Origin: Bacteroidota bacterium
Lineage (GTDB): Bacteria > Bacteroidota > Ignavibacteria > Kryptoniales > JAKASW01
Length of the DNA stretch: 62,630 nt
Assembly: GCA_023381615.1 (NCBI GenBank)
Contig: JAMCQL010000045.1
Span: 1-62,630 of the forward strand
Reading direction: 5' to 3'
How positions within the stretch are numbered: position 1 is the stretch's first letter; each line of letters begins with the position of its first letter. Below, piece after piece: positions 15,123-24,003 of this stretch. A model generated the notes under the pieces. The model searched no databases. It worked only from the letters and a program-made list of their open reading frames with translations, and was not told where the DNA came from. A program made the position numbers and the translations under genes.

Positions 15123-17357
15123 TCAGAAGTTCGTAGACAGAACTAACGAGTAATTCCTGATCGGCGCAATGTTGCCTATCATTTCAACGTAATAATATTC
15201 GAATGCGTTGTTGACTATGAAACTAACCTCAACCGGATAGCCGAGCGAAGTCAAGTCGACTCCCGCCCGTAAGTCCGTCACGTAGGCCGGCACCCGCTTG
15301 TTCCCGTTCTTCACGATCCCAAGCTGAACGAGGTCTCTGTCGTAATTTTCGAAGGCGCTGATGTATCTGAAGTCAACCGAAGCGCGGTAAATTGATTTCT
15401 CGAAATTTGCCGAGGCATAGAAGAGCTCTCGAGAACGGTATTTCAAAATACTATTCGTCGTCAGGTCGAGCGGATAGATATACGTGTAACTCGCCGTCAA
15501 TGTAAGAAAATCTGTTCCAGCATCGCTGGCCGCGTCGATCTCATATCCCTGGACGCGCGCGCGAGTTACGTTCTGGAAAGTGATTTTTCCATCGGTTCTA
15601 AACTGCGGCTCTATCATGTCCCAGTAATTGTTCTGGAAAATCGCCGCATCAACGTAGCCCACAAATCCAATCGGAATTCTCGCTCCTATTTCCTCCGATA
15701 GACTTCTTTCGGGAAGCAGACCCGGATTCGCGACGATCAAAATGCCGCCGGTTTGAGTTGAAGCGTAAGTCTCGCCTAAACTCGGCGCGCGGAAACCGGT
15801 GCCAATCGAAGCTCTGACAGAAGCTTCCCCGCCGAGATCGTAAACAAGTCCAAGCTTGGGATTCAACTGATTGAACGCGGACTTTCCCTGAATTTTCTCG
15901 TAATCGTATCGCGCACCTGCTGTGGTATGAAGACGGCCGAACTTCCTTTCCACCTGAAAATACATCGCGCCGGAATTGCTCTGCTTCGTCGTGAATATAT
16001 TCGAGTTGATGAAATCCAATTCGCCGTCCGCGCCGAAAGTCAGGATCGTGGACGGATCGAGGTTCAATGTCCCTTGAAATTCAAGATAACCAACATTAGA
16101 AGTCGAAGTGTCGCCGATTCCGCTTGAAGTCTGGCCGAAATTATCATACCAGTGGTTGAAATAATAACTTCCGCGAACGACGTAAATAAACTTGCTGTTG
16201 GCAACGTTCGTGTAAATTTCTGCGATGTTAGCCCTCGTCGAATTCACCCACTGCCCCAGTGTGCTGCTATCTGGCTGAAGTGCATGATTGAGATCCCGCC
16301 AGTAAAGAAAATTTCCGGAGTACTGGTTGAAAACATCCGCAAAAATTTTCAGACTCTGATTCTCTCCGACATTACCGACGGACTTCACGAAAAAGTTGAG
16401 TCTCCTGAAATAATCATTCTGGATGTAGCCGTCGTCCTTCTTGTAACTCAATGAAGCTGTTATCCCAAAATTTCCAAGACCGAGCGGCTGTGAATGAGTT
16501 ACCGCAGCGCCCTGAAAAAATCTGTGTTTGCTCGACCATTGCCATTCACTATATCTCGGCTGCTCGTAAAATCCGCCGTAGAGTTTTACATCCGTCGAAT
16601 TAACGAGGACATCGCTTTTTGTTATCACGTCTATGACGCCGCCGAGCGCGCTCGAACCGTAAAGCGCCGACCCCGCGCCTTTCACGATTTCAATGTGGTC
16701 GATGTCGGATACCGGAATGGATTCCCAAACTGCTTCGCCTGTGTCTCCGGCAAGAAGCGGTATCCCGTCGACGAGCAGGAGAACGCGGCTTCCGATTCCG
16801 CGCGCGTAACCGCTTGAGCCGCGGATATTCACCTGATCCTGAACAAAGTTGACGCCCGGCACGTATCGCAGCGCATCGTCAAGCGAAATAATATTCCTTC
16901 TTTGAATTGAACTTGAACTTACAAGACTGATGCTCACAGGAACTTCAGTCAGAAGCTGCCGGCGCTTGCTCGCAGTTACAACCACCTGCTGGGTCTCGAA
17001 CGGCGACGGCTTAAGAAAAATTTCGATGCTCTTTTTCTCATTAAGAGACAGCGTCAAAGTTTCATCGAACTTTCTGTAACCCACCATCGAAACTGCCAGT
17101 CTGTAATTTCGGCGCGTGAGCCTTGTGAATGAAAAACTTCCATCGCTTTTTGTCAAAGCGCCGACCCGTTCGGGGTTCTGTCCGTCTTTCGACTGAACAA
17201 TGACAGTTGCGCCGACGATTGCGCTCGAATCCTCGGCGGAACGGACTACGCCGTCCAATCTCGTCTGCGAATCGCTCTTACTTTGAAGTAAGAACAGCGA
17301 GAGTATCGTTAGGCGTAGGAGGGGTATTTTGAAAATCGACTTCAATATCAATTCCAT
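15123..17357 (-). CDS. TonB-dependent outer-membrane receptor
   Basis: 744 residues. A signal sequence (LLRLTILSLFLLQSKSDSQT) is followed by a carboxypeptidase-regulatory-like domain (about 32-115, LDGVVRSAEDSSAIVGATVI), a plug domain (about 120-245, with VVVTASKRRQLL as TonB-box-like segment, VNIRGSSGYA and GAGSALYGSSALGGVIDVIT) and a beta-barrel ending in a terminal Phe (LVLSTNF). Such receptors import large scarce substrates using TonB energy. The barrel gives no substrate clue. The gene overlaps the upstream lipoprotein gene by 80 nt in another frame, so the two are expressed together and may be functional partners. Confidence 0.93.
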   Translation of the reverse strand: MELILKSIFKIPLLRLTILSLFLLQSKSDSQTRLDGVVRSAEDSSAIVGATVIVQSKDGQNPERVGALTKSDGSFSFTRLTRRNYRLAVSMVGYRKFDETLTLSLNEKKSIEIFLKPSPFETQQVVVTASKRRQLLTEVPVSISLVSSSSIQRRNIISLDDALRYVPGVNFVQDQVNIRGSSGYARGIGSRVLLLVDGIPLLAGDTGEAVWESIPVSDIDHIEIVKGAGSALYGSSALGGVIDVITKSDVLVNSTDVKLYGGFYEQPRYSEWQWSSKHRFFQGAAVTHSQPLGLGNFGITASLSYKKDDGYIQNDYFRRLNFFVKSVGNVGENQSLKIFADVFNQYSGNFLYWRDLNHALQPDSSTLGQWVNSTRANIAEIYTNVANSKFIYVVRGSYYFNHWYDNFGQTSSGIGDTSTSNVGYLEFQGTLNLDPSTILTFGADGELDFINSNIFTTKQSNSGAMYFQVERKFGRLHTTAGARYDYEKIQGKSAFNQLNPKLGLVYDLGGEASVRASIGTGFRAPSLGETYASTQTGGILIVANPGLLPERSLSEEIGARIPIGFVGYVDAAIFQNNYWDMIEPQFRTDGKITFQNVTRARVQGYEIDAASDAGTDFLTLTASYTYIYPLDLTTNSILKYRSRELFYASANFEKSIYRASVDFRYISAFENYDRDLVQLGIVKNGNKRVPAYVTDLRAGVDLTSLGYPVEVSFIVNNAFEYYYVEMIGNIAPIRNYSLVLSTNF

Positions 17358-17901
17358 TTACGTATGAATCCTCCGGGATAATGACCGGTTTCGGCGAGCC
17401 GACGCCGTGAGAATAGCCGTAAGCTCCGACAACCTTCCAATCGGAAAAAACATTCGGACCATATTGCAGTGCGACCACGAGGTACTGGAAAGTTGCGGGA
17501 TCTGTATCGAATGTGTATTGGAGTGAATCCACGAAAGTTGGCAGAGGCGTGGAACCTATCGGCGGATAAACTTTCGCCTGTCCGGAGAGTACCTCACCAA
17601 TAATATTTTTCGGCGGGTAGTCATAAAATGCCACCACGCGAATATCCCGGACGCTGTCATGTGGCGGCCAAGGCAATACAAACCTGATCGTGCCGCCAAA
17701 TCCCGGCTGGACTTTGAAAGGCTCGAGACCGTGCGTGCAGCCGGAGAGGATTACGCCTAACGCGGCGCAGCCGCAACCAAAAAGGAAGAAAACCACTAAG
17801 ACGCGACGACGCAAAATACGAATTTTAATTAATGAACTTTGCGCCTCTGTGACTTTGCGGTCAAAAATATTTTTGCCTTTATTGCATAATACACCTTTCA
17901 T
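17278..17901 (-). CDS. Lipoprotein of unknown function upstream of the TonB receptor
   Basis: 207 residues as drawn. A hydrophobic stretch (VVFFLFGCGCAALGVILSGC) ends in a lipobox, LSGC, so the mature protein should begin at that Cys. The mature part is beta-rich (GFGGTIRFVLPWPPHDSVRD; IRVVAFYDYPPKNIIGEVLS) and not recognised. Its 3' end overlaps the TonB receptor by 80 nt. The 5' coding segment coincides with a dispersed repeat (17788-17870), so the N-terminal 40 residues and the start codon are uncertain; an internal GTG just before VFFLFG is possible. Confidence 0.7.
   Translation of the reverse strand: MKGVLCNKGKNIFDRKVTEAQSSLIKIRILRRRVLVVFFLFGCGCAALGVILSGCTHGLEPFKVQPGFGGTIRFVLPWPPHDSVRDIRVVAFYDYPPKNIIGEVLSGQAKVYPPIGSTPLPTFVDSLQYTFDTDPATFQYLVVALQYGPNVFSDWKVVGAYGYSHGVGSPKPVIIPEDSYVNGIDIEVDFQNTPPTPNDTLAVLTSK
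17788..17870. repeat. Dispersed repeat overlapping the lipoprotein signal region
   Basis: The sequence contains AAACCACTAAGACGC on one side and GCGCCTCTGTGACTTTGCGG on the other, the inverted-arm layout seen in other repeats of this window. A related fragment (GACGCTAAGCACGCAAAG) occurs at about 49909-49926. Here it supplies part of a signal peptide. Confidence 0.45.
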
Positions 17902-17908
17902 AATTTTT

Positions 17909-18105
17909 TCACATTTTCCAAAGGGAAGACACCGGCAGAGTTCGGAGATAGTACATTTTCGGCTTTACGACGCTCCAGGCCAACACTTTTCTAATCTCCG
18001 TGATAATAAAGTTTTCCAGCAATGGACCGAGCAGCATGCCCTCCGACAGAAGCCTCTCTTCGTTGATTCCCAACATGGCACAGGCAAGCGACGCTGTCTT
18101 ATTAT
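17909..18105 (-). pseudogene. C-terminal remnant of a DUF4143-type AAA ATPase
   Basis: Directly after the hydrolase stop, another frame encodes KTASLACAMLGINEERLLSE followed by GMLLGPLLENFIITEIRKVL and then VVKPKMYYLRT. This matches the DUF4143 region of AAA ATPases (the LLEN[FY]...E[IL].K and KP.MY..RT motifs). The upstream ATPase domain is missing and the frame ends soon after. It looks like a truncated remnant fused to the 3' side of its neighbour. Family assignment is from memory of the motif. Confidence 0.55.
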
Positions 18106-19497
18106 TCACTTTTTCGCCTCGAAGAGCGTCCACGGATACGATTTCATATCTCTCAAATACTTTCCCATCCATTTGTAGCGCGGATGTGCCTTCAGAAATT
18201 TCGATGCAATGAAATCTTCTCCGCACGGATGACCCATGTGCGCCCAGAACTCAAGCTTCTTTGCAAGGCCGGTGGTCGTTACTTTTCCCTGCACCGCTCC
18301 GCCGGGAAAATATGGAGTCCACCCCCATTGCGGAATGCCGCGCGGATCTTCGTCAACGTGGCCGCACAGCGAGCGGGCATCGGCAAAGTCTTTCTTAAGC
18401 ACCGTGTCGTAATGATCCGCCATGAAAGATTCGGCCGTGTTCACATCTATTTTCCCTTTGTACTCTTTCATCAGCTCTCCCCATCTCACCTTGCGCGCGT
18501 TCATGGAGCTGTTCGGATCGTTCACTTTGAATGTGGTCTCATCTTTTATCACTTCCGGGTCGCTCGGGAAATTTGAGCCGAAGAAAACTCCGTCTTTCGA
18601 TTTCCACACGCGATAATGCTTAAGCCCAAGCTCGAGGCGCGCGATCTCGTTCGTCTTAGTGTCGCCGACGAGCCAATCGTTTGCATAGCCGCCGTTGTTG
18701 CCCGTCGTCATGATGCGCACAAAATCATCAATGCTGTTGGCGTACTGTTCAGCTTCCCTTGCTCGCATGAATTCCGGTGTGCCATTTGGATCGAAACCTT
18801 TGAATTGTGTTATAGTCGTCTCAGTGATTAGAATTCCGGCGCTGTTCTCCACAAAATCATCTCCGCTGTGAATGAATCCGGGAAAACTATCCATCAAAAT
18901 TCTATTCCCCTTTTCGGGGACGATGTCTTCAATAATATTCCATCTTTCGCCGACGAGATAATCGACCCAGGAGTTGTGTGCCATAACGATCTTCCCGTCG
19001 GAAGTATAGCTGCCGGTCGCTATGAAAGCACTGCAGTTCCCGGGCGCTTTGTCGTCTCCGGCGCCGGGTATGATTTTATCCCGGAGAGCCGGCAAATAGT
19101 ACTGCGCAAGTTCCATCCAGCCGTTGAGCGCGGTTATATCGATGTCGTCGTACTTCTTCCCTTGCGCCCGAAGCCCTTCGGCGATTCCTTCGATCTCCTC
19201 CTGATACTCTTTCGTCAACTTCGGCCAGAACATCCTCTTTGCGGATTCGCGATACCAGCTCCAATCTTTTTTTGTGCCGATGCGGAGATAATATTTCATG
19301 GCTCTCAGCGCATCGTCAATTCCCGGCGCAAGCAAATAACCGTCTTGAAAACCGATCTCGTTCGGCGTTCCCTCAAGGTGAACGAATATCCATCCGGCCT
19401 TATCCTCGCGGTAAGCTTTCGCAAGTCTTGGATCTGTTTTTGCATAGACCGCGCTCGCAAAAAGAAGTAAAGCGATTACAGCATATTTAACCCTCAT
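18106..19497 (-). CDS. Secreted C45/phospholipase B-like NTN hydrolase
   Basis: 463 residues with a signal peptide (MRVKYAVIALLLFASAVYA). The segment APGNCSAFIATGSYTSDG contains the Cys expected as N-terminal nucleophile of NTN hydrolases after self-cleavage, followed by GKIVMAHNSWVDY, typical of the C45/phospholipase B-like group. Further family blocks are NEIARLELGLKHY and MNARKVRW near the C-terminal half. Such enzymes hydrolyse amide bonds of lipids or acyl-amino compounds outside the cytoplasm; the substrate is not predictable. A strong AGGAGGAGG precedes the start. It stands alone between a DUF4143 remnant and a SPOR protein. Confidence 0.85.
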   Translation of the reverse strand: MRVKYAVIALLLFASAVYAKTDPRLAKAYREDKAGWIFVHLEGTPNEIGFQDGYLLAPGIDDALRAMKYYLRIGTKKDWSWYRESAKRMFWPKLTKEYQEEIEGIAEGLRAQGKKYDDIDITALNGWMELAQYYLPALRDKIIPGAGDDKAPGNCSAFIATGSYTSDGKIVMAHNSWVDYLVGERWNIIEDIVPEKGNRILMDSFPGFIHSGDDFVENSAGILITETTITQFKGFDPNGTPEFMRAREAEQYANSIDDFVRIMTTGNNGGYANDWLVGDTKTNEIARLELGLKHYRVWKSKDGVFFGSNFPSDPEVIKDETTFKVNDPNSSMNARKVRWGELMKEYKGKIDVNTAESFMADHYDTVLKKDFADARSLCGHVDEDPRGIPQWGWTPYFPGGAVQGKVTTTGLAKKLEFWAHMGHPCGEDFIASKFLKAHPRYKWMGKYLRDMKSYPWTLFEAKK

Positions 19498-19558
19498 AAT
19501 TCCTCCTCCTTGATATTTCTGGTAATTAAAACTCTATCTCTTCGAAAAAAGCTGCGGA

Positions 19559-20128
19559 CTACTTCTTCCGCGCCGGGTTTTTGAACACATTGTCTGGAAC
19601 AGACCATGCATCCGGAAAACCATGATCAGCTATATAACTCAACGCCCGATTCGCTTCGTATCTTGCGTGGAAGTCGCCAGCTCTGACCTTGTAGTAAGGT
19701 GAATCGTAAACGATATAAACGTTGTAACCGCTCAAGAGTGTGTCAGCCATTGCTTTTGCGCTGATTGCCTGAAGAAGATTTTGAGTAGACATAAGCTGCA
19801 CGCGAAAACCGGGAACAGTGTTATAATTGGATTCGCTTGTAATGATGTCGAGAGTATCCTTGCGCACAGCCAAGGTGTCTTTCCTAACTGCTGATGTGTC
19901 CTGGCGGCTCAAAAGTGTGTCGCTGTGAATTGACAGCGAGTCATTTACAACTGTTGTTGTATCTTTGCGGTTTGAGAGCGTGTCTTTGATAATTGTCAGT
20001 GAGATCTTGACGGCTGAACCGTTCTTGGAGGTTGAATCCTTGCTTACGATTTGTCCCACCGCGAGGCTCGCCGAAATCGCAATTATCGCAAGAACATTCA
20101 AAAATATCTTACATTTCAACGAAAACAT
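19559..20128 (-). CDS. SPOR-domain protein with a heptapeptide repeat linker
   Basis: 189 residues. A signal peptide (LNVLAIIAISASLAVGQ) is followed by seven consecutive heptapeptides (residues 48-96) of the type KDTLAVR/KDTLSNR/SDTLLSR. A SPOR domain then runs to about residue 180 (GFRVQLMSTQNLLQAISAKA; YYKVRAGDFHARYEANRALS). SPOR domains bind glycan strands lacking stem peptides. The repeats probably form an extended spacer between membrane and wall. It resembles the SPOR region of the usher-like protein at the window start, the second such domain in this stretch. The gene is monocistronic. Confidence 0.8.
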   Translation of the reverse strand: MFSLKCKIFLNVLAIIAISASLAVGQIVSKDSTSKNGSAVKISLTIIKDTLSNRKDTTTVVNDSLSIHSDTLLSRQDTSAVRKDTLAVRKDTLDIITSESNYNTVPGFRVQLMSTQNLLQAISAKAMADTLLSGYNVYIVYDSPYYKVRAGDFHARYEANRALSYIADHGFPDAWSVPDNVFKNPARKK

Positions 20129-20593
20129 CGAATAGCTCTCTACATGAATGTCTTTAAGAAACCGCTGCTGACTTTTGTAGCGTCAAAAATTTACGGGCGT
20201 TCCACTTCCGAAGCAAGGCGAATTTAATTTTGATTGTAATCCGTCACTGACTCGGTTATGAACAAAACGGATAAACCACATAGGCACATAGGAAACATAG
20301 AAAAAATCTTAAGCTCTGAATCCAAAGCCTTGAAATCACAAGCAAGAGACTGGCCCGTTCAATCGGTTTCGTTTCGAATTCGGTGTTTGGTCTTTAGAGC
20401 TTTCTTCATCTATGTGCCCTAATGTGTCTATGTGGTTTTCTTACTTAATCTTTCTATTCTGGGATGATCTGTTTCTGTCCCTTCCTGATTCCCTGTGACC
20501 CGGTCAGAGGGTTACGCCAGTCTCGCCACGTAACCCCATCAGTAAGGCATTACTTTTGACTGCCATGATGCCTACTTCTTTTTTAATTATTTA
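20129..20593. repeat. Intergenic region with a MITE-like inverted repeat and a mini-ORF
   Basis: Arms AACCACATAGGCACATAGG (from 20273) and CTATGTGCCCTAATGTGTC/TATGTGGTTT (to about 20439) are inverted and bracket about 170 bp. Further on, minus-strand 20566-20504 encodes a 20-residue reading frame beginning MAVKSNALLMGLRGE; its DNA includes the hairpin GGGTTACG...CGTAACCC. It may be a fragment of a small repeat-borne gene. Nothing else is recognised. Confidence 0.45.
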
Positions 20594-20630
20594 AACAAAA
20601 AGAGGGCGGACGGATTTCTCCGCCCGCCCT
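20594..20630 (-). terminator. Rho-independent terminator of the T9SS surface-protein gene
   Basis: Read on the minus strand: AGGGCGGGCGG, a 6-nt loop, CCGTCCGCCCT, then CTTTTTGTTT. The stem is 11 bp with one mismatch pair and it starts 28 nt after the stop codon. Confidence 0.85.
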
Positions 20631-20658
20631 CAGGGTAGAAGGGTCGATAGGGACGACC

Positions 20659-22989
20659 TTACTTCAGCAACAACATTTTCTTAACTGCCGTGAAATTCGG
20701 CGTGGATAATCTGTAGAAGTAAACGCCTGTCGGCAACATTTCACCATTCTGGTTGCGGGCATCCCACGTTATGACATGGACGCCTGCGCTGAGATTACCG
20801 TCGAGAAGCGTCGCAATTCTCTGTCCGAGAATATTGTATATCGTGACGGTAACATGCTCGTTCAGCGGGATGTTGAACGCAATCTGCGTTGTCGGATTGA
20901 ACGGGTTCGGGTAATTCTGGTCAAGCGAATAGTTGGTAGGTTGAATTACCTTCTCGTGAACAGCCGTCGGTACATCCGGAGTTACCGTGAAGCTGGAAGT
21001 CGCTGGAGCAGCACTGCCAGTAGTTGAGTTGTAAGTTGGAGATGCTGACGAAGTAGTGGTGGAAGAGCTGTATCCAACTACATTGGTGAACACATTATAT
21101 GTTCCCGGAGCGATTCCCGAGATCGTATAAGCACCGCTTGCGCCTGTCACGCCGTAGCCGACAATATTGCCATTAGCAGCGTCAGCCGCATAAACCATTG
21201 CACCGCTCACTCCTGTCGCAGAAGCTGAACTCGTAACCGAACCATTGATCGATGTATAACCGGCAGCCGATGACGGCAGCGGCATCACGTAGATGTTCAC
21301 GCCGCTCGTGGAATTACCACTTACTGACACTGCAGTCGCATCTTTCCATCTGACCGTTGGACCGGTCAGGCTGTAGAACGACGGTGCATAAGCGCCGAGT
21401 GGAACGGCAAGTATCTTGTAGTAACCCGGAGGCAGATCGCTAAGAGTGTATGCACCCGTGCTGTCTGCATCGGCGAAGTACGCCCCGGCAACGTGCATCT
21501 TCAAAGTGTCACGATAATTCCAAACATCTCTGAAGGCTATTATTCTTCCCGCAACTCCGGCGCCGCTTGTCGAATCGAGAACCGTTCCGCTGATCTGACC
21601 GAGAACGACCGGAGGAAGCGGACTCAAAGTAAAGTTGATGTTGGATGAATCGCTGCTTAGAGCAATAATATTAGCGGACAAGAAGTCAGCCTCATTATTG
21701 AAGAATACCCTGTGGTATCCAACAGCTTTAGCAAATGCAATGTAGTAACCTTGCGGCAGTGTATCCTGATAAGCGCCAGTGGTGCTATCGACATAAGTTT
21801 TGAAAATAAACGGTGAGTCACCATCAAGCCGGAAGTCGCGATCACTATGTTTTTCCTGATACATGTTCTGGAAGAAATCGCGATAGTTGTCGCCTTCCGA
21901 CCACTCATTCTGGTCTTCCTTGCTTGAGTTAAAACTGAACTCTGCACGTGCGAATACTACCCAGGCTCCCTTGACCGGATTGCCCAACGTGTCGGTTACA
22001 GTTCCAGAAACAACATACCTGGGCAGAAAATGGAAACGGTTCTGCAGCTCGAAGTTAGCTACCTGAGTTGTCGTATCGATTACAACAACCGGCGTAGCGT
22101 TTTCCATGTTGTATACACCGTTGTACCACTGCGGCACGTAATTCGGGTTAAGCGGTATTGCTCTAACGAGGTACTTGCCTGCATCTACATGGTGAATGGC
22201 ATAGTTTCCATTTGAATCTGTTACTGCATGATAATCGAAGTGCTGCTCCATTTCGCGCTGGTAGAGACGAATCAAGACGTGCGATAGCGGCTTTCCAATA
22301 GAATCTGTTACGGTTCCTGCGATAGTTCCGTTTACTGTAGCGACCCTGATTGCATATTCTTGCTTTGCGCGTCCACCTTTGCTCGAGGTAACTACAATGT
22401 CGACATCATGCCAACCTCTTGATTGCGGTATCCAAGTTATTAGACCGGTTGAATCCATTGTCATCAGCATCGGGTGATCTTCACCAAGTCGATAAGTTAA
22501 CACAGCAGTTGAATCCGAAGATACCGCCTGAACCTGATAGGTATACAAAGAATCAAGTGTCGCACTCAGCGGCGGCGTTGAAGTAATTGTTACCTTGTCT
22601 CTTCCATAAAGGCCGGAGCCGACGTAGACTTTTGCAAAATTGCTGACCTTAGCGCCGCCTAAGCTATCAAGCGCCTTCACCAAGTAGACAACGACTGTGT
22701 TTGCCGAAAACGTTGTGGTGTCTTGATAGCTTGTGCCAGTCGTTGAATCTATTTCGGTGAAACTGAAATTCATACCAGTGTCACTTGAGACATTTACTTG
22801 GGTTCTGTAAACCAAGTAGTATGACGCATTGAAATTCTCCGGCTTTTCCCACGAGAGGTTTACTTTTCCCCCATCGAGTTCAGCCTCAAGCGAGAAGTTT
22901 CCCCCCATCATCTGTGCCCTTGCTGATGTAAACATCAGCATAGTGCCGACGATCGCGAGGAACGAAAGTGTATAAATTTTTCGAAACAT
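20659..22989 (-). CDS. Large secreted T9SS-sorted surface protein with carboxypeptidase-regulatory-like repeats
   Basis: 776 residues. A signal peptide (FLAIVGTMLMFTSARAQ) is followed by fibronectin-like and cadherin-like beta domains and several CarboxypepD-reg-like modules (GTIAGTVTDSIGKPLSHVLI; VSGTVTDTLGNPVKGAWVVF; GQISGTVLDSTSGAGVAGRI; SINGSVTSSASATGVSGAMV). The C-terminal sorting domain has NYSLDQNYPNPFNPTTQIAF and ends in a Lys (KKMLLLK). That domain is recognised by the type IX secretion system and leads to cell-surface attachment. The gene has AAAGGAGG before its start and a strong terminator, suggesting good expression. It is likely a structural surface protein; substrate or partner unknown. 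Confidence 0.9.
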   Translation of the reverse strand: MFRKIYTLSFLAIVGTMLMFTSARAQMMGGNFSLEAELDGGKVNLSWEKPENFNASYYLVYRTQVNVSSDTGMNFSFTEIDSTTGTSYQDTTTFSANTVVVYLVKALDSLGGAKVSNFAKVYVGSGLYGRDKVTITSTPPLSATLDSLYTYQVQAVSSDSTAVLTYRLGEDHPMLMTMDSTGLITWIPQSRGWHDVDIVVTSSKGGRAKQEYAIRVATVNGTIAGTVTDSIGKPLSHVLIRLYQREMEQHFDYHAVTDSNGNYAIHHVDAGKYLVRAIPLNPNYVPQWYNGVYNMENATPVVVIDTTTQVANFELQNRFHFLPRYVVSGTVTDTLGNPVKGAWVVFARAEFSFNSSKEDQNEWSEGDNYRDFFQNMYQEKHSDRDFRLDGDSPFIFKTYVDSTTGAYQDTLPQGYYIAFAKAVGYHRVFFNNEADFLSANIIALSSDSSNINFTLSPLPPVVLGQISGTVLDSTSGAGVAGRIIAFRDVWNYRDTLKMHVAGAYFADADSTGAYTLSDLPPGYYKILAVPLGAYAPSFYSLTGPTVRWKDATAVSVSGNSTSGVNIYVMPLPSSAAGYTSINGSVTSSASATGVSGAMVYAADAANGNIVGYGVTGASGAYTISGIAPGTYNVFTNVVGYSSSTTTSSASPTYNSTTGSAAPATSSFTVTPDVPTAVHEKVIQPTNYSLDQNYPNPFNPTTQIAFNIPLNEHVTVTIYNILGQRIATLLDGNLSAGVHVITWDARNQNGEMLPTGVYFYRLSTPNFTAVKKMLLLK

Positions 22990-23018
22990 ATTTCCTCCTT
23001 TTTTTAATTACACTAAGT

Positions 23019-23033
23019 TCAATGGACGTGCCG
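23019..23033 (-). promoter_or_regulatory. Possible sigma-54-type promoter of the T9SS surface protein
   Basis: Minus strand reads GCGGCACGTCCATTGAAC: GGCACG, four bases, TTG. The same layout occurs before the fibre locus (8091-8105). The position, about 32 nt from the start codon, leaves room for a short leader holding the AAAGGAGG site. The C after TTG is missing in both copies. Confidence 0.3.
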
Positions 23034-23151
23034 CAAAAAGCTCACACAAAATCAACTGAAAAATATGTTTCGGAAGTTCCAATGAAATGCTCCGTGCAAA
23101 AATTGCATTTGCACGTGCAATGATTGCAGGTTGAAGATGAGGCAGGTTTAA

Positions 23152-24003
23152 TTAGAAGTGAAGCTGGAGACCGACACTTCCTGTGTTGGTTTGAGGTGAG
23201 TAGTCAATTTTGAAATACGGAGGAAGATTCAGGAAATCATCCAATTCTGAATAGACATAAACAAGCACAAAAGCCGAAACAGAATAAAATTCTGACTGGT
23301 AATAGAAATTGTACGTTTTGTATCTGCTTGAAGCCAATGCCGGCGTCGCAGCTGCAAGGTATTGCGACCGTGCATCCCGCCTCAGGAAATCGGAAGCAAT
23401 TGCAGAAATAGCGGTTACTGCCCCAGCGCCCAGGAGAATGTATCCTTTTGTTGTCCGTCCCCGATGAATCTGATCCCAGCCTGGGAACAAGATCGCCCTG
23501 TAAGTAGGACCCTGCTCGGGTTCAGTCGTTAAATTCCTCTTTAGAAACTGGTTCTCGCTGGCTTGAGACTGCTCTTTTTGCGCCTGCGAATTGAATTGTC
23601 TCTTTGCAGTTTCGAATACGCTCAAGATTTTCGGGGAAGTCAAAACAGGATCAAGAGTCAATGTCGAGTCAATTTTTAAAGCATTTATGAAATGCTCGAT
23701 CGCCGACTCGTTTTTCCCCTGTGCAACGAGCGAAAAACCGACGTACTTTTCGAGTTGCACCCTCGCGGAATCACTTACGGTTTTATCTTCCAACATGCGG
23801 CGTGCCTGTAATTCAGCGGAAATATAAGAACCGTTATCAAATAAAGACTTTATTGACAGCAAAGTTGAATCAACTTGACTGGTAGTTTGAGCGAAGGTAA
23901 CCGTCGAAAAAGTGGAAAGAAATGCAAAGAATAGCCAAACAGCTGTCTGGCGCCCTGCGCCATGGCGCATATCCATTACGGATAACTGAGCGCCATTTAT
24001 CAT
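23152..24003 (-). CDS. DUF5683-like membrane protein with TPR-like N-terminal part
   Basis: 283 residues. A signal peptide (VWLFFAFLSTFSTVTFAQ) precedes a helical region with repeated-unit character (LFDNGSYISAELQARRMLED; GKNESAIEHFINALKIDSTL, TPR-like). A membrane domain follows, with TYRAILFPGWDQIHRGRTTK then GYILLGAGAVTAISAIASDF, resembling the DUF5683 pattern (LLPG..Q...G...KG). The start overlaps the Kelch stop (ATGA); an ATG at 23976 is an alternative. It is last in a five-gene operon with a kinase and a sigma-54 activator. Function unknown. Confidence 0.68.
   Translation of the reverse strand: MINGAQLSVMDMRHGAGRQTAVWLFFAFLSTFSTVTFAQTTSQVDSTLLSIKSLFDNGSYISAELQARRMLEDKTVSDSARVQLEKYVGFSLVAQGKNESAIEHFINALKIDSTLTLDPVLTSPKILSVFETAKRQFNSQAQKEQSQASENQFLKRNLTTEPEQGPTYRAILFPGWDQIHRGRTTKGYILLGAGAVTAISAIASDFLRRDARSQYLAAATPALASSRYKTYNFYYQSEFYSVSAFVLVYVYSELDDFLNLPPYFKIDYSPQTNTGSVGLQLHF

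Noticed and set aside
20440..20600. Riboswitch or structured RNA before the T9SS gene
   Set aside because: The hairpin GGGTTACG...CGTAACCC lies downstream, not upstream, of that gene and matches no riboswitch core I know.
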